Shown: positions 7,486 through 16,588 of the stretch, one piece after another
Layout: every line of letters starts with the position of its first letter
Position numbering within the stretch: position 1 is the stretch's first letter
Assembly (NCBI GenBank): GCA_900544295.1
Contig: UQUO01000013.1
Coordinates: 1 to 49,911 of the forward strand
Direction: 5' to 3'
DNA: 49,911 nucleotides
DNA from: an uncultured Eubacteriales bacterium
Lineage (GTDB): Bacteria; Bacillota; Clostridia; Oscillospirales; Oscillospiraceae
Made by a program: the position numbers and the translations under genes
Notes under the pieces: model-generated
The model's input: only the letters and a program-made list of their open reading frames with translations
What the model was told of the DNA's origin: nothing
Databases searched by the model: none

Positions 7486-10400
7486 ATGGCGAGAAAACTC
7501 AAGACGATGGATGGCAACCAGGCCGCCGCGCACGTTTCCTATGCGTTCACCGAGGTGGCCGCGATCTATCCGATCACGCCGTCCAGCCCGATGGCGGACT
7601 TTGTTGACCAGTGGTCCGCCGCCGGTCAGAAAAACATCTTCGGCACCACGGTCAAGGTGCAGGAGATGCAGGCCGAGTCCGGCGCCGCCGGCGCTGTGCA
7701 CGGCTCCCTCAACGCCGGCGCTCTGACGACGACCTACACCGCGTCCCAGGGCCTGCTGCTCATGATCCCCAACATGTATAAGATCGCTGGCGAGCTGCTG
7801 CCCGGTGTCTTCCACGTCACCGCGCGTACCCTCGCGAGCCACACCCTCAGCATCTTCGGCGACCATCAGGACGTCATGGCCTGCCGCCAGACCGGCTTTG
7901 CCATGCTCTGCGAGAGCAACGTCCAGGAGGTCATGGACCTCTCCGCCGTGGCTCACCTTTCCGCCATCAAGGGCCGCGTCCCCTTCCTGAACTTCTTTGA
8001 CGGCTTCCGCACCTCCCACGAGATCCAGAAGATCGCCGTCTGGGATTACAAGGACCTCGCCTCCATGTGCGACATGAAGGCCGTCGAGGAGTTCCGCGCC
8101 CGCGCACTGAACCCCGAGCATCCGCAGATGCGCGGCAGCCACGAGAACGGCGACATCTTCTTCCAGAACCGCGAGGCCTCCAACAAGTACTACGAGGCCG
8201 TCCCCGGCATAGTCGAGGACTACATGAAGAAGGTCAACAAGAAGCTCGGCACTGACTACCAGCTCTTCAACTACTACGGCGCGCCGGACGCTGACCGCGT
8301 CATCGTCGCCATGGGCTCTATCTGCGACGTGACCGAGGAGGTCATCGACTACCTGAACGCCCACGGCCAGAAGGTCGGCCTCGTGAAGGTCCGCCTGTAT
8401 CGCCCCTGGCGCGCGGACAAGCTGCTCGCCGCCATCCCGGCCACATGTAAGTCCATCGCGGTGCTCGACCGCACCAAGGAGCCCGGCGCCCTGGGCGAGC
8501 CTCTGTACATGGACGTCATGACGAGCCTTGCCGACGCCGGCAGGACCGACATCAAGGTCATCGGCGGCCGCTACGGCCTCGCCAGCAAGGACACTCCTCC
8601 CGCCAGCGTGTTCGCGGTCTACAAGGAGCTGGCCAAGGCCAACCCGAAGGCCCGCTTCACCGTCGGCATCGTGGACGACGTGACCAAGCTCTCCCTGCGT
8701 GAGACCTCCGCTCCCGACACCGCCCCGAAGGGCACCGTCTCCTGCATGTTCTGGGGCCTCGGCGGCGACGGCACCGTCGGCGCGAACAAGAACTCCATCA
8801 AGATCATCGGCGACCACACCGACAAGTATGTCCAGGCCTACTTCCAGTATGACTCCAAGAAGACCGGCGGCGTCACCATCAGCCACCTGCGCTTCGGCGA
8901 CAAGCCCATCAAGAGCCCGTACTACATCAACAAGGCCGACTTCGTGGCCTGCCACAACCCGAGCTACATCACCAAGGGCTTCAAGATGGCGCAGAAGCTC
9001 AAGGCCGGCGGCGTGTTCCTGGTCAACAGCCAGTGGAGCTTCGAGGAGCTGGAGCACCACCTCGACGCCGACGCGAAGCGCTACATCGCGAAGAACATAA
9101 TCAAGCTCGTCATGATCAACGCCATCGACCTCGCCCAGCAGATCGGCATGGGCAAGAGGACGAACACCATACTCCAGAGCGCGTTCTTCTCCCTTGCTAA
9201 GGTCATCCCCGAGGACCAGGCCATCAAGTACATGAAGGACGCTGCGACGCACTCCTACCTGAAGAAGGGCCAGGACGTCGTCGATATGAACCACAAGGCC
9301 ATCGAGCTGGGCGCCACCGCCTACACCGTCGTGGACGTGCCCGCCAGCTGGGCGAACGCCGTTGACGAGGGCAAGCCTGTGGAGCTCACCGGCCGCGGCC
9401 CGGTCGTTAAGATGGTCAAGGAGATCCTCGACCCCGTAGGCAAGATGGACGGCGACAGCCTGCCTGTTTCCGCCTTCAAGGCCCACGCGGACGGCACCTT
9501 CGAGCTCGGCGCTTCCGCCTACGAGAAGCGCGGCGTGGCCGTCTCCGTGCCTGAGTGGGACAGCACGAAGTGCATCCAGTGCAACCAGTGCGCCTACGTC
9601 TGCCCGCACGCCACCATCCGTCCCTATGCCCTCACCGCCGAGGAGGCCGCTGCGGCTCCCGCCGCCGCGAAGATCGTCCCGGTCAAGGCCGGCAAGGGCA
9701 AGGACGTCTACTCCTTCGCCATGGCCGTCTCCCCGCTGGACTGCATGGGCTGCGGTGTCTGCGCCGGCGTGTGCCCGGTGAAGGCCCTCACCATGGTCCC
9801 GATGGAGAGCCAGATGCCTCAGCAGGAAGTCTGGACCTACATGACCGAGAAGGTCTCCGAGAAGAAGGACATGCAGGACAACACCGTGAAGGGCAGCCAG
9901 TTCAAGCAGCCCATGCTCGAGTTCTCCGGCTCCTGCGCCGGCTGCGCCGAGACGAGCTACGCCCGCCTCATCACCCAGCTCTTCGGCGACCACATGATAG
10001 TCTCCAACGCCACCGGCTGCTCGTCCATCTGGGGCGGCCCGGCTGCCACGAGCCCCTACACCGTCAACAAGGAAGGCAAGGGTCCCGCCTGGGTCAACAG
10101 CCTCTTTGAGGACAACGCCGAGCACGGCCTGGGCCTCTACCTCGGCCAGAAGAAGATCCGCGACGACCTCGCTGCCAAGACCCGCGAGCTCATCGCCGTT
10201 GACTGGTGCTGCGCCGAGCTCAAGGACGCCGCCCAGAAGTGGCTCGACACCTATAACGACGGCAACGCCAACGGCGAGGCTGCGAAGGCCTACATTGCCG
10301 CCCTTGAGGACAGCATCTGCACCGTTGACGAACTTTGCGCCAGCGACAACACCGAGATAAAGGCCTACGGCGAGAAGCTCAAGGCTGCCGGCAAGGCTGT

Positions 10401-11106
10401 CTGCGACTGCGACGCCTGCAAGCTCGCTGCCGACATCCTCTCCAAGAAGGATTACCTGAACAAGAAGTCCGTGTGGATCATGGGCGGCGACGGCTGGGCC
10501 TACGACATCGGCTACGGCGGCCTCGACCATGTGCTCGCCTCCGGCGAGGACGTGAACGTCTTCGTCTTCGACACCGAGGTCTACTCCAACACCGGCGGCC
10601 AGGCCTCCAAGGCCTCCAACATCGGCCAGGTGGCTCAGTTTGCCGCGGCCGGCAAGGAGATCAAGAGCAAGGCCCTCGCCGAGCTCGCCATGACCTACGG
10701 CTACGTCTACGTGGCCCAGATCGCCATGGGCGCGAACCCGGCCCAGACCATCAAGGCCATCACCGAGGCCGAGGCCTACAACGGCCCGTCCCTCATCATC
10801 GCCTACGCCCCCTGCGAGATGCACAGCATCAAGGGCGGCATGACGAACTGCCAGAGCGAGATGAAGAAGGCCGTCGATTGCGGCTACTGGAACCTCTACC
10901 GCTTCAACCCGGCGGCTGAGACCAAGTTTGCGCTCGACAGCAAGGAGCCGGCCGGCGGCTACCGCGACTTCCTGATGAACGAGGCCAGGTACAGCCGCCT
11001 GACCCGCGAGTTCCCCGACCGCGCCGACCGTCTGTTCGAGGCCAGCGAGGAGAACGCCAAGGCCCGCTACGAGCACCTGCTGAAGCTCAAGGAAATGTAC
11101 AAATAA
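7486..11106 (+). CDS. nifJ: Pyruvate:ferredoxin (flavodoxin) oxidoreductase
   Basis: A 1206-residue single-chain PFOR that converts pyruvate and CoA to acetyl-CoA and CO2 while reducing ferredoxin or flavodoxin. Domain order is complete: pyruvate-binding region at the N-terminus (YPITPSSPMADFVDQW), gamma-type domain (FWGLGGDGTVGANKNSIKI), two 4Fe-4S ferredoxin motifs (CIQCNQCAYVCPH and CMGCGVCAGVCPV), the extra cluster region (SGSCAGCAETSYARL, ATGCSSIWGG), and the C-terminal thiamine diphosphate domain (GDGWAYDIG followed by SNTGGQASKAS). Codon choice is strongly C-biased compared with neighbours, which fits high expression. ATG at 7486 has GGAG about ten bases upstream. It is monocistronic with its own promoter and terminator. 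Confidence 0.97.
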   Translation: MARKLKTMDGNQAAAHVSYAFTEVAAIYPITPSSPMADFVDQWSAAGQKNIFGTTVKVQEMQAESGAAGAVHGSLNAGALTTTYTASQGLLLMIPNMYKIAGELLPGVFHVTARTLASHTLSIFGDHQDVMACRQTGFAMLCESNVQEVMDLSAVAHLSAIKGRVPFLNFFDGFRTSHEIQKIAVWDYKDLASMCDMKAVEEFRARALNPEHPQMRGSHENGDIFFQNREASNKYYEAVPGIVEDYMKKVNKKLGTDYQLFNYYGAPDADRVIVAMGSICDVTEEVIDYLNAHGQKVGLVKVRLYRPWRADKLLAAIPATCKSIAVLDRTKEPGALGEPLYMDVMTSLADAGRTDIKVIGGRYGLASKDTPPASVFAVYKELAKANPKARFTVGIVDDVTKLSLRETSAPDTAPKGTVSCMFWGLGGDGTVGANKNSIKIIGDHTDKYVQAYFQYDSKKTGGVTISHLRFGDKPIKSPYYINKADFVACHNPSYITKGFKMAQKLKAGGVFLVNSQWSFEELEHHLDADAKRYIAKNIIKLVMINAIDLAQQIGMGKRTNTILQSAFFSLAKVIPEDQAIKYMKDAATHSYLKKGQDVVDMNHKAIELGATAYTVVDVPASWANAVDEGKPVELTGRGPVVKMVKEILDPVGKMDGDSLPVSAFKAHADGTFELGASAYEKRGVAVSVPEWDSTKCIQCNQCAYVCPHATIRPYALTAEEAAAAPAAAKIVPVKAGKGKDVYSFAMAVSPLDCMGCGVCAGVCPVKALTMVPMESQMPQQEVWTYMTEKVSEKKDMQDNTVKGSQFKQPMLEFSGSCAGCAETSYARLITQLFGDHMIVSNATGCSSIWGGPAATSPYTVNKEGKGPAWVNSLFEDNAEHGLGLYLGQKKIRDDLAAKTRELIAVDWCCAELKDAAQKWLDTYNDGNANGEAAKAYIAALEDSICTVDELCASDNTEIKAYGEKLKAAGKAVCDCDACKLAADILSKKDYLNKKSVWIMGGDGWAYDIGYGGLDHVLASGEDVNVFVFDTEVYSNTGGQASKASNIGQVAQFAAAGKEIKSKALAELAMTYGYVYVAQIAMGANPAQTIKAITEAEAYNGPSLIIAYAPCEMHSIKGGMTNCQSEMKKAVDCGYWNLYRFNPAAETKFALDSKEPAGGYRDFLMNEARYSRLTREFPDRADRLFEASEENAKARYEHLLKLKEMYK

Positions 11107-11123
11107 GCGATACCAATAAGAAA

Positions 11124-11150
11124 AACGCCGCCCGCCCGGGCGGCGTTTTT
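11124..11150 (+). terminator. Terminator of the PFOR gene
   Basis: An 11-bp stem (11124-11134 with 11137-11147) ending in TTTTT on the plus strand, 18 bases after the stop codon. Confidence 0.88.
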
Positions 11151-11184
11151 CACGCCCCTAGCGCCAGTCCAGCCTCGCCAAATA

Positions 11185-11358
11185 AAAGTTTTTTGCCCCG
11201 CTTTTTTACAAAAAAGCGGGCAGGGTCCAGGGGCGGCGCCCCTGGCCGCGTGCCGCAGCGCGCGGGATCCCCCATCGCAAAGAAGCGCAGGAGGGGGTCA
11301 AAGGGGGGACCCTCGCCGGGGGTCCCCCCTTTGCGGGCGGCCCCCGCCGCCCGCAGCC
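11185..11358. repeat. Dispersed structured repeat, copy 2
   Basis: The gap between the PFOR terminator and the rpoD terminator holds no gene. It has four hairpins in a row: 11197-11207 with 11210-11220 (11 bp, A/T core); 11227-11245 (CCAGGGGC/GCCCCTGG); 11300-11312 with 11320-11332 (13 bp); and 11333-11341 with 11346-11354 (9 bp, CCCC loop). The part from 11246 on matches 1-115 of the window. The 13-bp stem differs between copies at one base pair, G:C here against A:T there, with pairing kept. Confidence 0.8.
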
Positions 11359-11413
11359 TCGCGCGAAACCGCGCACGCCCTGTAGCGGACAGCGCCCTCA
11401 ACTTCACCGATTT

Positions 11414-11449
11414 CAAAAAAGACACCCCGCGCCCGGAAGGCGCGGGGTG
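11414..11449 (-). terminator. Terminator of the dgt-dnaG-rpoD operon
   Basis: On the minus strand an 11-bp GC stem (11449-11439 with 11433-11423) is followed by a T-rich tract at 11420-11415, 13 bases past the rpoD stop. Confidence 0.88.
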
Positions 11450-11462
11450 CTTAATAAATGTG

Positions 11463-12692
<1,230 letters not shown>

Positions 12693-12695
12693 GGC

Positions 12696-14426
12696 TCATC
12701 CTCCGTAACTCTTTGTCTTTTTCATCCGGTCCTGAAAGGCCAGGAGGTCGCCCTCCGCCTTGTCAGCGGCACGCATAATGGCTATGTAATCGGCCAGGGC
12801 CCGCGGAGCGTTCGCGGCGGACTCCGGCTTTTGGATAACGCTTGTGAAAAGCGAAAACTCCTCCGGCGAGAGCTCCCCGCTCATTGCGGCGGGGGATAGG
12901 CCCGCGCCCTCGTCCGCCCTGCGGCGGAGCGCGGAATATATGCGCCAGAGCTCGGGGGAGGAGAAGTCCGCCTCCGCAAGCCCGACGCCCCGGAAGAGGG
13001 AGGGGTCGAGGTTCAGCAGGCGTATGACGCCCTCCTCGGCCGCGGCGGAGCGGGGGTTTTTGTACTGGATGCCGCGCTCCTGTGGCTGGGACATGCGCAG
13101 GGGGCGGAGCTCCTCGCGCTCGGTCTGCCGCCGGGCCGCGGCGGCGCGGCGGCGGCGCTGCTGCCTGACCTCGTCCTGCACCGCCTCGGGCGAGACGCCG
13201 CACTGTGAGGCCGCGCGCATGGCGTAGACCTCCCTGGCCGCCCTGTCTGGCAGCTGGGCGATGACGCCGGCGGCCTCTTTCAAATAGGCCACCTTGCCCT
13301 CGTCCGTGGCGAGGTCGTGCTTCGCGCGCACGGCATCGAGCCGGTACTCGACGTGGTTCTCGCTCTCGGCCAGGAGGTTCTGGAAGGCCTCCGGGCCCTT
13401 GGCCTTGATGAACTCGTCCGGGTCCTTGGCGCCGCGGACGGTCAGCACCCTGACCTTCAGCTCCAGCTTTTCAAGTATGCCGATGGCGCGCTGGGCGGCT
13501 TTCTTGCCCGCCTCGTCCGCGTCGTAGGCGATGACTACCTCCTGCTTGAAGCGGGAGATGAGCCGTGCCTGCTCCGGCGTAAGCGAGGTACCGAGGGAGG
13601 CGACGGCACTGTCGAAGCCCGCCTGATGCAGGGATACGACGTCGATGTTGCCCTCGACGAGGATAATGTACCCGGATTTGGACTTTTTAGCCAGATTCAG
13701 GCCGAAAAGGTTATGGCTTTTGCTGAACACCGGCGTCTCGGGGCTGTTGAGGTACTTGGGCTCCACGTCCCCGAGCGCGCGGCCGGAGAAAGCGATGACG
13801 TTGCCGCGCACGTCGATGACGGGGAACATCAGCCTGCCGCGGAAGGCGTCGTACACTCCGCCCTTTTTGCCGCGGCGCACGAGACCGGCGTCATAGAGCT
13901 CGCGCTCGGTGTAGCCTTTCTCCTTCATGGCCGAGCAGAGCGCGTCCCAGCTCTCCGGCGCGCAGCCGAGGCCGAAGCGCCGCGCCGTCCCGGGCGTGAT
14001 TCCGCGCCGGAGCATGTAGTCCACCGCCGCCGCGCCCGCCGGGGTCGAGAGCTGCTCGTAAAAAAAGCGCGCCGCGTCCCGATTGAGGGCATAGAGCCTG
14101 TCCCGCTTGGGCTTGCCCGGGTCGCTCTGCTGCTCCGGGACCTTCATCCCGGCGCGCCGGGCCAGAAACTCCACGGCCTCGGGGAAGCTGAGATTCTCTA
14201 TCTCCATTATGAAGTTTATGACGCTCCCGCCCTTGCCGCAGCCGAAGCAGTGGTAGATCTGCTTCGAGGGCGACACAGAGAAGGACGGCGTCTTCTCACT
14301 GTGGAAGGGACAGAGCCCGAAGAGGTTCTGGCCTGAGCGCTTGGTGAACTGCACGTATTCGCCCACGACGTCCTCAATGGGGTTCCTGTCCGAGAGCTCC
14401 TGCAAAAAATCCTGCGAAAAGGCCAA
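12696..14426 (-). CDS. dnaG: DNA primase
   Basis: A 576-residue primase that makes the RNA primers for chromosomal replication. The CHC2 zinc domain has ligands C39, H42, C60 and C63 (LCPFH, HCFGC). The catalytic core carries the conserved DRNPIEDVVGEYV start and a TOPRIM fold with ILVEGNIDVVSLHQAG, SLGTSLTPEQARL and VIAYDADEAGKKAA. The usual EGYMD of the TOPRIM motif reads EGNID. The C-terminal helicase-interacting part is short, so the protein is slightly smaller than Bacillus DnaG. The start is TTG at 14426 with GGGAGG nine bases upstream. It sits between dgt and rpoD in one operon. Confidence 0.96.
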   Translation of the reverse strand: MAFSQDFLQELSDRNPIEDVVGEYVQFTKRSGQNLFGLCPFHSEKTPSFSVSPSKQIYHCFGCGKGGSVINFIMEIENLSFPEAVEFLARRAGMKVPEQQSDPGKPKRDRLYALNRDAARFFYEQLSTPAGAAAVDYMLRRGITPGTARRFGLGCAPESWDALCSAMKEKGYTERELYDAGLVRRGKKGGVYDAFRGRLMFPVIDVRGNVIAFSGRALGDVEPKYLNSPETPVFSKSHNLFGLNLAKKSKSGYIILVEGNIDVVSLHQAGFDSAVASLGTSLTPEQARLISRFKQEVVIAYDADEAGKKAAQRAIGILEKLELKVRVLTVRGAKDPDEFIKAKGPEAFQNLLAESENHVEYRLDAVRAKHDLATDEGKVAYLKEAAGVIAQLPDRAAREVYAMRAASQCGVSPEAVQDEVRQQRRRRAAAARRQTEREELRPLRMSQPQERGIQYKNPRSAAAEEGVIRLLNLDPSLFRGVGLAEADFSSPELWRIYSALRRRADEGAGLSPAAMSGELSPEEFSLFTSVIQKPESAANAPRALADYIAIMRAADKAEGDLLAFQDRMKKTKSYGG

Positions 14427-14444
14427 GCGCTTTCGCCTCCCTTC

Positions 14445-15452
14445 TCAGCGCACCTGCCAGGATTTCGGGATGAACAGCTCGGAATACACGTCCATCACGT
14501 ATTTGTCCGTCATGCCGGAGACATAGTCTGTCGCCGCACGATCTATGCCCTCCTCGTCCGCTATCGCGCGGTAGTCCTCAGGCAGCCGCTCGGGATGGTT
14601 GACATAATATTCCCATATGCTCAGGAGGATATTCCCGACCTTGCTCTCCTCGCCCTTGGCGACGGGGTTTTTGTAGACCTCGGAGTACATGAAGTCGGTG
14701 AAGACCTGTACGGCGTCGGTGATATCAGGGGACATGAGGATCACATCGAGCTCGGCGCTGGTCTCTATGACGTCGTTGACGATGGAGTTTATGCGCTCGC
14801 TGTTGCGGGTACCGAGGCGTTCGCGGATGATCGCGGGCTCGTCGCCCGGGGCGAGGATACCGGCGCGCTCCGCGTCGTCGAGGTCGTGGTTTATGTAGGC
14901 GATGCGGTCTGAAAGGCGGACGACGTCGGCCTCAAGGCTGCCGCGCGGGGTGCCGGTGGTGTGGTTCAATATGCCCGTGCGCGTTTCCCTGCAGAGGTTC
15001 AGGCCGCGCCCGTCCTTTTCGAGCCTGTCCACAACGCGCAGGCTCTGCTCGTAGTGGCGGAAACCGCCGGGGAAGATGTCATTTAGCGCCCGCTCGCCCG
15101 CGTGGCCGAAGGGCGTGTGTCCGAGGTCGTGGCCGAGGGCGATGGCCTCGGTGAGGTCCTCATTGAGCATGAGCGCGCGGGAGATGGTGCGCGCGATGCG
15201 GGCGACTTCGAGGGTGTGGGTGAGGCGGGTGCGGTAGTGGTCGCCTTCCGGCTGGAGGAAGACCTGGGTCTTGTGCTTGAGGCGTCGGAAGCTCTTGCAG
15301 TGGATGATTCGGTCGATGTCCCGCTGGAAGCAGGTGCGGACCTCGCACTCCGGCTCCGGGCGGGGCCGCCCGGCGCTCTCACGCGCGCGGACGCCGCGGG
15401 AGCAGACGAGCAGCTCCTCGGCCCTTTCTCTCCTCTCGCGTGGGCTGTCCAT
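14445..15452 (-). CDS. dgt: Deoxyguanosinetriphosphate triphosphohydrolase-like HD protein
   Basis: A 335-residue HD-domain enzyme that removes triphosphate from deoxynucleoside triphosphates and so tunes the dNTP pool. Metal-site residues are visible: H79 in RLTHTLEVARIART, H108-D109 in GHDLGHTPFGHAGE, and a later aspartate in LSDRIAYINHDLDD. The N-terminal CEVRTCFQRDIDRIIHCKSF and FRRLKHKTQVF are typical of the dGTPase-like subfamily. ATG at 15452 has GGAGG seven bases before it; an upstream in-frame start at 15488 lacks such a site. It is the first gene of the dgt-dnaG-rpoD unit. Substrate preference among dNTPs cannot be told. Confidence 0.92.
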   Translation of the reverse strand: MDSPRERRERAEELLVCSRGVRARESAGRPRPEPECEVRTCFQRDIDRIIHCKSFRRLKHKTQVFLQPEGDHYRTRLTHTLEVARIARTISRALMLNEDLTEAIALGHDLGHTPFGHAGERALNDIFPGGFRHYEQSLRVVDRLEKDGRGLNLCRETRTGILNHTTGTPRGSLEADVVRLSDRIAYINHDLDDAERAGILAPGDEPAIIRERLGTRNSERINSIVNDVIETSAELDVILMSPDITDAVQVFTDFMYSEVYKNPVAKGEESKVGNILLSIWEYYVNHPERLPEDYRAIADEEGIDRAATDYVSGMTDKYVMDVYSELFIPKSWQVR

Positions 15453-15518
15453 GAAACGACCTCCTTCGCGCCATAATGCCTTACACAATACTTATACTGC
15501 GTCTTTCCCGAAAACCCT

Positions 15519-16154
15519 TTATTTTTCTGAAAAAATTTTTTGCGGCCTGAAAACGCTCCCGCCGAGGCGGCAGAGGGCGCTGCCTGCCGTCACGTCCACT
15601 AGCCGACCGGCGAAGGTCTCCGCGCTCTCGATGGGCAGCAGCGCGGCCAGCTCGACCTGCGCGCCGAAGGCGGAATTCTGTTCCTGCGCGCCGAAGTCGG
15701 CCAGCAGCCGCCTCACGCGCTCGAACTGCGGGTAGCCGCAGGAGACCTCGACGAGCCGCCACTCGGCCATGCGCGCGCGGCCGGCGGCCTCAAGGGCTAG
15801 GGCGGCGGCCTTGGAATAGGCCCGCACCAGCCCGCCGGAGCCGAGCAGGATGCCGCCGAAGTAGCGGGTGACGACGCAGCAGACATCCGAGACCCCGGCG
15901 GAGCGGAAGACGTTCAGCGTCGGCTGGCCGGAGGTGCCGCCTGGCTCGCCGTCGTCCGACCAGCGCATGGCCCCGCTTTGCAGCACGTAGGCCCAGACGT
16001 TGTGCGCTGCGTCCGCGTGTTTTTTGCGTATCTCCTCGACAAAGGCCATGGCCTCGGCTTCCGTCTCCGCGTGCTGCACCTGGCCGATGAAGCGGGACTT
16101 CTTGTCGATGTGTTCCGCCTCGCCGTAGCCGGCGGGTATGATGTAATCAGACAT
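15519..16154 (-). CDS. YigZ/IMPACT family protein
   Basis: A 211-residue protein of the UPF0029 (YigZ/YvyE, IMPACT) family, of uncertain bacterial function. Its N-terminal domain shows KKSRFIGQVQHAET, the hallmark DDGEPGGTSGQPTL and VVTRYFGGILLGSGGLVRAY; a smaller C-terminal domain (DUF1949) follows. Eukaryotic IMPACT acts on translational control, but bacterial roles are not settled. ATG at 16154 has an AAGAGGTG ribosome site; the frame runs further upstream without support. It has its own promoter and lies upstream of dgt on the same strand, so it may be co-transcribed with it. Confidence 0.9.
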   Translation of the reverse strand: MSDYIIPAGYGEAEHIDKKSRFIGQVQHAETEAEAMAFVEEIRKKHADAAHNVWAYVLQSGAMRWSDDGEPGGTSGQPTLNVFRSAGVSDVCCVVTRYFGGILLGSGGLVRAYSKAAALALEAAGRARMAEWRLVEVSCGYPQFERVRRLLADFGAQEQNSAFGAQVELAALLPIESAETFAGRLVDVTAGSALCRLGGSVFRPQKIFSEK

Positions 16155-16180
16155 GGCTGCACCTCTTTCCAAATTAAATA

Positions 16181-16209
16181 ATTCTACAATATCCCCGCCC
16201 ACGGCGCAA
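16181..16209 (-). promoter_or_regulatory. Candidate promoter of yigZ
   Basis: TTGCGC (16209-16204), 17-base spacer and TAGAAT (16186-16181) on the minus strand, directly after the terminator of the hydantoinase operon. The -35 is imperfect. Confidence 0.5.
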
Positions 16210-16219
16210 GCCCCGGCGT

Positions 16220-16252
16220 GCAAAAACCCCGCCCCCAAGCCAGGGGGCGGGG
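16220..16252 (-). terminator. Terminator of the hyuA-hyuB-cupin operon
   Basis: A 10-bp GC stem (16252-16243 with 16236-16227, six-base loop) is followed by TTTTT on the minus strand, about ten bases past the cupin stop codon. Confidence 0.85.
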
Positions 16253-16261
16253 CCTCTGCTT

Positions 16262-16588
16262 TTATTTTTCCACCAGCGCCCAGATGAGCTCGGCCTCCTC
16301 CGGGCCGTCGTTGCGGCTGGAGTGACGCTGCCCGGCGGGGATGAAGCTCGCGCCGCCGGCCGTCATGCTCAGCAGACCGTCCTCCTCCGTCTCGCAGCTC
16401 ACGCTGCCGCGGAGGATAAAGGCGTACTCGTCCGCGTCGTGCGCAGCCCAGGGGACGACCGTGCCGGCGGGGAAGACCGCGTGACCCATAGTCACCTTTG
16501 CGCCCTCGGCGGCGGAGAAGAACTCCGTCATTGCCACACCGTCGGGCCGGACCTGTGTCCCGGCGGTGCTGAGGCTGGTTATTTTCAT
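16262..16588 (-). CDS. Small cupin domain protein
   Basis: A 108-residue single-domain cupin. Cupin motif 1 is seen as GTVVPWAAHDADEYAFILRG, with possible metal ligands H50 and E54, and motif 2 as GGASFIPAGQRHSSRN with H89. Small cupins bind a metal and either catalyse reactions on small organic acids or act as sensors; the function here is unknown. ATG at 16588 overlaps the hyuB stop codon (ATGA), so it is translated with the hydantoinase subunits and probably handles a substrate or product of that pathway. That link is inferred from the operon only. Confidence 0.8.
   Translation of the reverse strand: MKITSLSTAGTQVRPDGVAMTEFFSAAEGAKVTMGHAVFPAGTVVPWAAHDADEYAFILRGSVSCETEEDGLLSMTAGGASFIPAGQRHSSRNDGPEEAELIWALVEK

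Noticed and set aside
7399..11076. A 1225-codon open frame on the minus strand opposite the PFOR gene
   Set aside because: It is an artefact of strong C-ending codon bias in the real gene. The product is low-complexity (Gly, Val, His, Asp) with no motifs, and the sense strand encodes every PFOR signature.
11150..11425. A 91-codon minus-strand frame in the dispersed repeat
   Set aside because: Composed of repeat hairpins (Gly/Pro/Arg-rich), no ribosome site, and interrupted in the other copy of the repeat.
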